Shown piece by piece: positions 6,906 to 10,792 of a stretch of DNA of 10,792 nt; the stretch's first letter is position 1; each line of letters opens with the position of its first letter. The position numbers and the translations under genes are program-made. This stretch comes from JBLIAZ01 sp047632015 (GTDB lineage Bacteria; Bacteroidota; Bacteroidia; Flavobacteriales_C; GCA-002722245): positions 1 through 10,792 of the forward strand of contig JBLIBC010000071.1 of the NCBI GenBank assembly GCA_047632015.1, in the 5' to 3' direction. The notes beneath the pieces were generated by a model. The model saw only the letters and a list, made by a program, of their open reading frames with translations. It was not told the DNA's origin and did not search any database.

Positions 6906-7136
6906 TTATATCATTTCTCCACGGTGCGGTTTTAAAGCATCTCGTAGTTCGATCATATTTGTTTTATCAGTTTTAAGGAAAGCAATCCAATAATTAGGGG
7001 TGATCATTTCGCAGTGAGCAGTGGTGTCATTGATTTTTTCAGAAATGATGTATTCTTCAAGATGCTTCACATGGTGTTCAGCTATTTTTTCAGCTTCCAT
7101 GTTTCTAAAATCCCAAATAAGTTTAATTCTTTCCAT
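6906..7136 (-). CDS. Small conserved-looking soluble protein of unknown function
   Basis: This 76-residue protein starts at ATG 7136-7134 and has no signal peptide or membrane segment. It begins MERIKLIWDFR, has a histidine-rich helix EKIAEHHVKHLEEY (16-29), and ends RDALKPHRGEM. The pattern of an N-terminal beta strand with WDFR, a HHxxH helix, a second strand (YWIAFLK) and a C-terminal helix before PHRG suggests a small alpha/beta fold. It resembles short uncharacterised Bacteroidota proteins as I remember them, but I cannot name a family. The histidines could bind metal; that is inference. A promoter-like sequence lies upstream. The broken AraC-like fragment upstream is on the same strand, so the two may once have been co-transcribed. 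Confidence 0.72.
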   Translation of the reverse strand: MERIKLIWDFRNMEAEKIAEHHVKHLEEYIISEKINDTTAHCEMITPNYWIAFLKTDKTNMIELRDALKPHRGEMI

Positions 7137-7172
7137 AAAAGATGTGCTGCTTTTAAATTGATAAATAAAACT

Positions 7173-7199
7173 TAAAGGTACAATTTAATTTAAGTGCAA
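7173..7199 (-). promoter_or_regulatory. Candidate promoter for the 76-residue protein gene
   Basis: On the minus strand TTG (7199-7197) is followed after 16 bases by TACCTTTA (7180-7173), one mismatch from TANNTTTG. The expected transcription start is about 30 bases before the ATG at 7136. A direct repeat lies immediately upstream. Confidence 0.45.
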
Positions 7200-7201
7200 A
7201 A

Positions 7202-7219
7202 TTACCATTGAGTTACCAT
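7202..7219. repeat. Direct repeat TTACCAT, two copies 11 bases apart
   Basis: TTACCAT occurs at 7202-7208 and again at 7213-7219, one helical turn apart. The pair lies directly upstream of the predicted -33 element of the small gene at 6906-7136. This is the arrangement expected of a site bound by a regulator as a tandem dimer, but it is short and could be chance. Confidence 0.4.
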
Positions 7220-7266
7220 CTTTGTCCCTTTGCTTGAAAAAGCCTACACATAAGACAAAACGTCCT

Positions 7267-7513
7267 TTATTCTTCTTGATAAACTTCACTAGGGGTAAAT
7301 TCATGTTTAAATGCAGTACCAAATTTACTTACGCTTTGACACCCATATAAGTCCGCTAGTGATTTAACAAGTATTGGCACTGTCTCTAATTTCTTTTTAG
7401 CTAACTCCAGTTGTTTTATTCTGAAATATTGGAAAATGCTTTTTCCTTCTTGTTTCTTAAATTTTGTAACCATTTTTTTTTGATTTACCAACTTCAGCTG
7501 CTATATACTCTAA
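7267..7513 (-). pseudogene. Remnant of an AraC-family HTH domain, frameshifted
   Basis: On the minus strand two frames together spell an almost exact-length AraC DNA-binding domain (about 81 residues). The first piece, 7513 to about 7475, reads LEYIAAEVGKSKK (first HTH). The second, to the stop at 7267, reads MVTKFKKQEGKSIFQYFR, then ELAKKKLE, ILVKSLADLYGCQSVSKF and TAFKHEFTPSEVY (linker helix and second HTH). The frames join at a run of nine A residues (7473-7481); eight would restore a single frame. A stop codon directly precedes the first piece, and no N-terminal effector domain is found upstream. The second piece alone has only a TTG or internal ATG start. It is most likely a dead regulator. 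A one-base sequencing error could explain the homopolymer shift but not the missing N-terminus. Confidence 0.65.
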
Positions 7514-7571
7514 TCATGGAAAAGAATGATATAAACAACTATGTATTACATTATATATTTTTAGTGTCTCA

Positions 7572-7838
7572 TTGTTTGGATCAGGAATTATTGATTTAAT
7601 CATTTGTGCAGAATATCTTATAATTACATGGTATAACAATAAGAATACTGCAAGAGCTGGATCAGGCTATTGGTTAAAAGCGAAAGCAGATGGTGGCACT
7701 TTTTATATGGCTTGTGTTCCACCATATTATAAAGGTCAAAACACGAATACTGGTACTTCTAGATTTAAGAAGAAACTCATTAAGCAAGCGGTCAATCGAG
7801 AAAGAAATCGGACTTGGAAAAAGCTACTGAAACGATAA
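7572..7838 (+). CDS. Orphan basic reading frame of unknown function, possibly a gene fragment
   Basis: The frame is open from 7530 to the stop at 7836-7838 but has no ATG; the first conventional alternative start is TTG at 7572 (88 residues). The early part is hydrophobic (GIIDLIICAEYLIITW), the middle is GSGYWLKAKADGGTFYMACV, and the last 26 residues are strongly basic (SRFKKKLIKQ, NRERNRTWKKLLKR). Codon use from about 7650 on looks coding, with purine-rich first positions. An ATG at 7516 in another frame (MEKNDINNYVLHYIFLVS) could be its true beginning if a frameshift lies near the T run at 7558-7562. I recognise no family. It is either a start-less remnant or a frameshifted gene, next to another broken gene. 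Confidence 0.35.
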   Translation: MFGSGIIDLIICAEYLIITWYNNKNTARAGSGYWLKAKADGGTFYMACVPPYYKGQNTNTGTSRFKKKLIKQAVNRERNRTWKKLLKR

Positions 7839-7873
7839 AAACTATAACTACGGTGATTAAAATATTCCTTGAG

Positions 7874-7903
7874 TCGTTTGAAAATAGTCTATTTCAGAAA
7901 CGA
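7874..7903. repeat. Imperfect 30-base inverted repeat
   Basis: TCGTTT-GAAAATAG pairs with CTATTTC-AG-AAACGA around one central base, leaving an extra A in one arm and a two-base bulge in the other. As RNA it would form a long hairpin. It lies between the orphan frame and the hairpin at 7924-7956, with which it shares the AAAATAG/CTATTT arms. Confidence 0.5.
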
Positions 7904-7923
7904 TTGAATTAATTACTGGGAGT

Positions 7924-7956
7924 TAAAATAGCCCTGTAATGCGCAGGACTATTTTA
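7924..7956 (+). terminator. Probable intrinsic terminator upstream of the reductase-pirin operon
   Basis: TAAAATAG-C-CCTG (7924-7936) pairs with CAGG-A-CTATTTTA (7944-7956): a 12-pair stem with one mismatch and a seven-base loop. The T-rich descending arm and location 86 bases past the orphan frame fit a terminator, although no long T run follows. Confidence 0.5.
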
Positions 7957-8009
7957 TGCTTGTTAGCAGGAATACTTTACAATAACCAATGGTTAATCAC
8001 AATTTGTCA

Positions 8010-8038
8010 TTGTCAAGGAAATAAATTTCTTATATTTG
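8010..8038 (+). promoter_or_regulatory. Promoter of the reductase-pirin operon
   Basis: TTG (8010-8012), 18 bases, then TATATTTG (8031-8038) match the Bacteroidota promoter consensus exactly. The transcript would start near 8044 and have a leader of about 30 bases. Confidence 0.78.
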
Positions 8039-8049
8039 TTGCAACAAAT
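8034..8049. promoter_or_regulatory. 16-base perfect palindrome, candidate operator
   Basis: ATTTGTTG is followed directly by its inverse complement CAACAAAT. It covers the second half of the -7 element and the expected transcription start, so a bound dimeric regulator would block initiation. The shape is like sites used by MarR-type winged-helix repressors, which often control oxidoreductase genes. No such regulator is encoded in the window. Confidence 0.6.
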
Positions 8050-8073
8050 TAATTAGGTTTAAAGCGACAAACC

Positions 8074-8613
8074 ATGAAAAAAATAATAGCATTCTCAGGA
8101 AGCAACAGCATAAATTCAATCAATCAAAAATTAGTTCAAATTGCAGCATCTTATGTTAGCGACAAAAACATCGAAGTGGAAATCCTCAATTTAAGAGATT
8201 ATCCAGCAGTCGTGTTTGGGACTGAAGAGGAATCCGTAAATGGGTTTCCAGAATCAATGATAGCCTTTCATGCTAAGATGTTAGAAGCGGATGGGTACTT
8301 AGTTTCAACTCCAGAACACAATGGGTCCTATCCAGCTGTATTAAAAAACACCTTGGACTGGTTATCAAGAATGGGAGGTAAAACTTTCAATGATAAACCT
8401 GCTGTGCTTTTAGCTACGTCACCAGGCGCTAGAGGAGGAGCGTCAATATTAACACACCTGTTGGCCATCATGCCTTACCAAGGAGCTAAAGTAATAGGAG
8501 GTCATGGGTTAGGAAGTTTTCACGACAAAGTACTGGACGGCCAACTTGTGCCAGGAGAAGACAAAGAGAAAATTCAAGAACTCATTAATGAATTATCAAA
8601 AGCGGTAGCGTAA
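8074..8613 (+). CDS. NAD(P)H-dependent FMN reductase family protein
   Basis: This 179-residue flavodoxin-fold protein has the usual length of NADPH-dependent FMN reductases. The FMN phosphate loop is seen at residues 8-17 (SGSNSINSIN). The family signature PEHNGSYPAVLKNTLDWLSR occupies 80-99, and a second flavin-contact loop, SPGARGG, lies at 116-122. The members reduce FMN or, with bound FMN, quinones, azo compounds or chromate using NAD(P)H; the true substrate cannot be told from sequence. It is cytosolic. It has an exact-consensus promoter with an overlapping palindrome and is followed 18 bases later by the pirin gene, so the two form an operon. That pairing suggests a response to quinones or oxidative stress, which is inference. 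Confidence 0.92.
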   Translation: MKKIIAFSGSNSINSINQKLVQIAASYVSDKNIEVEILNLRDYPAVVFGTEEESVNGFPESMIAFHAKMLEADGYLVSTPEHNGSYPAVLKNTLDWLSRMGGKTFNDKPAVLLATSPGARGGASILTHLLAIMPYQGAKVIGGHGLGSFHDKVLDGQLVPGEDKEKIQELINELSKAVA

Positions 8614-8631
8614 TAAACACCCAGCATCATT

Positions 8632-9498
8632 ATGAAAAAGGTAAGGCACATTAAAAAAGCACCTTATAGCAAGCAATTTGGATTGGCAGTTAAACAAGTG
8701 GTACCTAGTGCTATTAGTGACGTTGACCCTTTCGTGTTTTTAGATCATGCTGGACCATTTGAAGGTACTTTACTAGGTAATGGTATTAGTCCACATCCAC
8801 ATGCTGGAATTGCAACTATTTCTTATTTGATTGAGGGCAGCATGATGCATGTTGATAGTTTAGGCAATAGGGTAAAGGTTGACTCAGGAGACTTGTTATG
8901 GATGTCAGCAGGAAAAGGAATAATACATGATGAAGGCTCAAGCAAGGAAAGCAATACGAAATATGATCATGGTATGCAGTTTTGGATTTCATTACCTGCT
9001 GATAAAAAATTCTCAGACCCTTTCATACAATTTTATCCTAGCAAAGATCTTCCAGTAAATCAGGAAAACGGAGCCTATTTCAAAGTGATATGTGGTGATT
9101 ATAATAACATGAAATCACCAGTTAAAAGCATGTCGCCGGCTTATATATATGAAGTTAAACTGGAAGAGGGAGCTAATTTAAGTATGAACATGGACAAAGG
9201 CTTGACTTCAGCTGTTTATATCGTTTTAGGAAATTCGGAGGTTAATGACCAATTGGTAAGCAGTGGTGAAATTGCAAAACTAGAACTACTTGGATCTGAG
9301 ATCAATTTAAAAGCAAAGTCTCAAGTACATTTATTTGTATTTGGAGGAAAACCATTAGATGAGGAAATTGTAGCCCATGGACCATTTGTAATGAATACTT
9401 GGGAGCAAATTGAACAAGTCAATAACGATTATATGCTGGGTAAAATGGGAATCATTCCTAATTTTACTAAGGAATCAGTTGAAGGAAAACCTGAATGA
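8632..9498 (+). CDS. Pirin family protein
   Basis: This 288-residue protein is a two-domain cupin of typical pirin length. The N-terminal cupin holds the metal-binding set His55, His57 (SPHPHAGI), His99 and Glu101 (GIIHDEG), all present, so it should bind iron or a similar metal. The stretch YLIEGSMMHVDSLGN and GDLLWMSAGKGIIH are strong pirin markers. The C-terminal cupin is more divergent (FVFGGKPLDEEIVAHGPFVM near 246-267). Some bacterial pirins have quercetin 2,3-dioxygenase activity and others modulate enzymes or regulators; which applies here is unknown. It is the second gene of an operon with an FMN reductase, 18 bases downstream, and probably shares its promoter. No terminator with a GC stem follows. 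Confidence 0.94.
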   Translation: MKKVRHIKKAPYSKQFGLAVKQVVPSAISDVDPFVFLDHAGPFEGTLLGNGISPHPHAGIATISYLIEGSMMHVDSLGNRVKVDSGDLLWMSAGKGIIHDEGSSKESNTKYDHGMQFWISLPADKKFSDPFIQFYPSKDLPVNQENGAYFKVICGDYNNMKSPVKSMSPAYIYEVKLEEGANLSMNMDKGLTSAVYIVLGNSEVNDQLVSSGEIAKLELLGSEINLKAKSQVHLFVFGGKPLDEEIVAHGPFVMNTWEQIEQVNNDYMLGKMGIIPNFTKESVEGKPE

Positions 9499-9574
9499 TT
9501 TTCTTTTTCACTTCTCTTTTAGAAAAAAAAATAGCACTTTAAAAATAAATTAATTCTCAACAAAAAATTAAAGT

Positions 9575-10435
9575 ATGAAAAAACATTTACTATTCGCAGT
9601 TGCGTTAATTGGAATTACAACCCTTAACGCTCAAACAATTACAAAAGAAAACTTAAAGTGGGATGTTGGAAACTTTTGGATCAACCTTAATAATTCATTT
9701 GACACCACTAGTATAAGTACAGTAGGAACTGGTCAGGTTTGGGATTTTTCAACCATTACTACCGGACAGGACGATACCGTAAATGTAACTGAATCAACAA
9801 CCTACGATGTGAACGCAGGGTCTGATAATACAATTTTTACGGAATACAATACCAGTACATCAAGTTATTCTTATGCTACAATCGGAGGGGTTACTATTGA
9901 TGACCCTTCTGCATTAGATATCGGTTTACCTCATTCGTACAATAATAATTATTCCAGCGCTTCCACAGTTGGTGGTTTTTTCCCGGTTACATTGAACGGA
10001 TCTGTTCCTGCCTCAGGAGCTGTGAAACTCAAATCGGGAACATTCAATTGTATCTTGGTAATGGAGAAGTTTTCTGGAGCAGTTAATCAAACTAATTTAT
10101 ATTGGGAAACTGCGGAGCATGGAAGGGTTGCTATATTCAGTCAAGGACAAATAGGAATAATGCAAAGCACAAATTTTACTGTTTCTGCAGCAAAAGCAGA
10201 ATCAAACACTGCATTCAGCGTTTTTCCAAACCCTGCTAGTTCAACCTTCACAATTAAATCTGCAACTGGCGACGCTACAGTGACTGTATCAAATACACTT
10301 GGAGTAGTGGTAAATGAATTTAATCACAACGGAGGTCAAGTAACGATTGATGTATCATCACTTAGTAAAGGATTGTACTTTGTACAGTTACAGTCAAGTA
10401 CAGGTGTTAATACGCGGTCTGTAGTTCTGGAGTAA
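9575..10435 (+). CDS. Small secreted protein with type IX secretion sorting domain
   Basis: This 286-residue protein has a signal peptide at 1-19 (likely cut LNA|Q) and a type A T9SS C-terminal sorting domain at about 211-286. The latter shows FSVFPNPASSTFTIKS, a central VSNTLGVVV strand, VTIDVSSLSKGLYFVQL and a final RSVVLE. It should cross the outer membrane by the Por system and be released or anchored on the surface. The middle (20-205) is rich in Thr, Ser and Asn, begins WDVGNFW, and resembles beta-sandwich regions; I see no catalytic motif. It starts 76 bases after the pirin gene. I find no good promoter in that gap, so read-through from the pirin operon is possible. A strong terminator follows. 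Confidence 0.92.
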   Translation: MKKHLLFAVALIGITTLNAQTITKENLKWDVGNFWINLNNSFDTTSISTVGTGQVWDFSTITTGQDDTVNVTESTTYDVNAGSDNTIFTEYNTSTSSYSYATIGGVTIDDPSALDIGLPHSYNNNYSSASTVGGFFPVTLNGSVPASGAVKLKSGTFNCILVMEKFSGAVNQTNLYWETAEHGRVAIFSQGQIGIMQSTNFTVSAAKAESNTAFSVFPNPASSTFTIKSATGDATVTVSNTLGVVVNEFNHNGGQVTIDVSSLSKGLYFVQLQSSTGVNTRSVVLE

Positions 10436-10457
10436 CGAATAAAAAACATAGTAACAC

Positions 10458-10493
10458 AAGGCGAATGAAGTTAATCTTTGTTCGTCTTTTTTT
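10458..10493 (+). terminator. Rho-independent terminator after the T9SS cargo gene
   Basis: AAGGCGAA (10458-10465) pairs with TTCGTCTT (10481-10488) with one G-T pair. An inner AAG/CTT stem and a five-base loop complete the hairpin, which ends in seven T residues (10487-10493). It is oriented for the plus strand; on the minus strand no T run follows, so it is unlikely to serve the gene at 10527. Confidence 0.85.
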
Positions 10494-10526
10494 ATGTCAA
10501 AGGTAATCAAGGACGTGATCAAATTT

Positions 10527-10792
10527 TTATTGTCGTGAAACAGGAGAGTCGTTATTTTGTTCCTTATGTGGGATCACATACGAAATAAAGATTTCATGGG
10601 TATGCCATGTATACCAAAAAATTTGTGATGCGATCGACACTTCATACAAGTATCCAATATTAAAGTTTTTCTTAATTTTCAAGCCGGCTATTGCACTGAA
10701 TGCATTCGTATTTCTTGCTCCTAAACCAACTTTTAACTTGTTTTTTATTGTAGCGATTGCTTGAATTTCAGCTGTAGTAGCACTGAAATTAG
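10527..10792 (-). CDS. PorP/SprF-like outer-membrane protein (C-terminal part)
   Basis: This minus-strand frame has its stop at 10529-10527 and runs off the right edge, so only the last 87 or so residues are seen and the start lies outside. The visible part has alternating polar and hydrophobic strands: KVGLGARNTNAFSAIAGLKI, NFNIGYLYEVSIA and HTHEIFISYVI. That order (GxRxxxAxxAxxGxxI, then NFxIGYxYDxS, then a THEI strand) is the C-terminal signature of PorP/SprF family proteins, beta-barrels linked to type IX secretion and gliding motility. A short tail, HKEQNNDSPVSRQ, extends past the last strand, where family members often end soon after it. Assignment rests on pattern memory. Confidence 0.75.
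   Translation of the reverse strand, partial: NFSATTAEIQAIATIKNKLKVGLGARNTNAFSAIAGLKIKKNFNIGYLYEVSIASQIFWYTWHTHEIFISYVIPHKEQNNDSPVSRQ

Noticed and set aside
7411..7515. Upstream part of a plus-strand frame of 62 codons (7411-7599)
   Set aside because: It runs antisense through the AraC-type remnant, and its phenylalanine-rich sequence reflects A runs on the other strand. Only the part from the ATG at 7516 might be real.
6801..8073. Possible mobile element or defence island in the disordered stretch
   Set aside because: I found no transposase, integrase, target-site duplication, terminal repeat pair or known defence domain; broken genes alone do not show insertion.

Overview
The window looks like chromosomal DNA of a marine or aquatic-type Bacteroidota (Flavobacteriia or a close relative). 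The evidence is: AT-rich DNA; A-rich translation start regions rather than strong Shine-Dalgarno sites; several copies of the Bacteroidota promoter pattern TTG-N17-23-TANNTTTG; a protein with a type IX secretion (Por) C-terminal sorting domain; the C-terminus of a PorP/SprF-like outer-membrane protein; an OmpA-like protein; and a Bacteroidota-type DUF2795 protein. I see no rRNA, tRNA, CRISPR array, complete insertion sequence or integrase.

Layout. Positions 1-2722 (minus strand) hold two neighbouring genes for secreted proteins of related design: an OmpA-like region followed by a ZU5-like beta domain. The second is cut by the window edge. A perfect-palindrome terminator separates them. Divergent from this pair lies a saccharopine-dehydrogenase-family gene, probably carboxynorspermidine synthase of spermidine synthesis (2855-4051). 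Then, all on the plus strand, come a DUF2795 gene (4179-4400), an ankyrin-repeat lipoprotein (4528-5355) and a secreted TPR protein (5449-6642). Each has its own recognisable promoter, and a strong terminator follows the DUF2795 gene.

Positions 6643-7840 look less orderly: a small conserved-looking minus-strand gene (6906-7136), the broken remains of an AraC-type HTH domain (7267-7513), and an orphan basic reading frame without an ATG start (7572-7838). Imperfect hairpins follow. This stretch reads as an eroding patch between housekeeping blocks.

Positions 8031-9498 form a clear two-gene operon: an NAD(P)H-dependent FMN reductase followed 18 bases later by a pirin. A 16-base perfect palindrome sits across the -7 box and expected transcription start, a good candidate operator. 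A small secreted T9SS cargo protein follows (9575-10435) with a strong terminator, and the C-terminus of a PorP/SprF-like protein enters from the right edge on the minus strand.

The genes do not form one obvious pathway. The shared theme is envelope and secretion (OmpA/ZU5-like pair, lipoprotein, TPR, T9SS cargo, PorP/SprF-like), plus a redox/pirin operon and a polyamine gene. I do not see a convincing new defence or mobile system. The points most worth a second look are the operator-like palindrome, the AraC relic with a homopolymer frameshift, the degenerate OmpA-like paralogue and the nearly leaderless lipoprotein gene.
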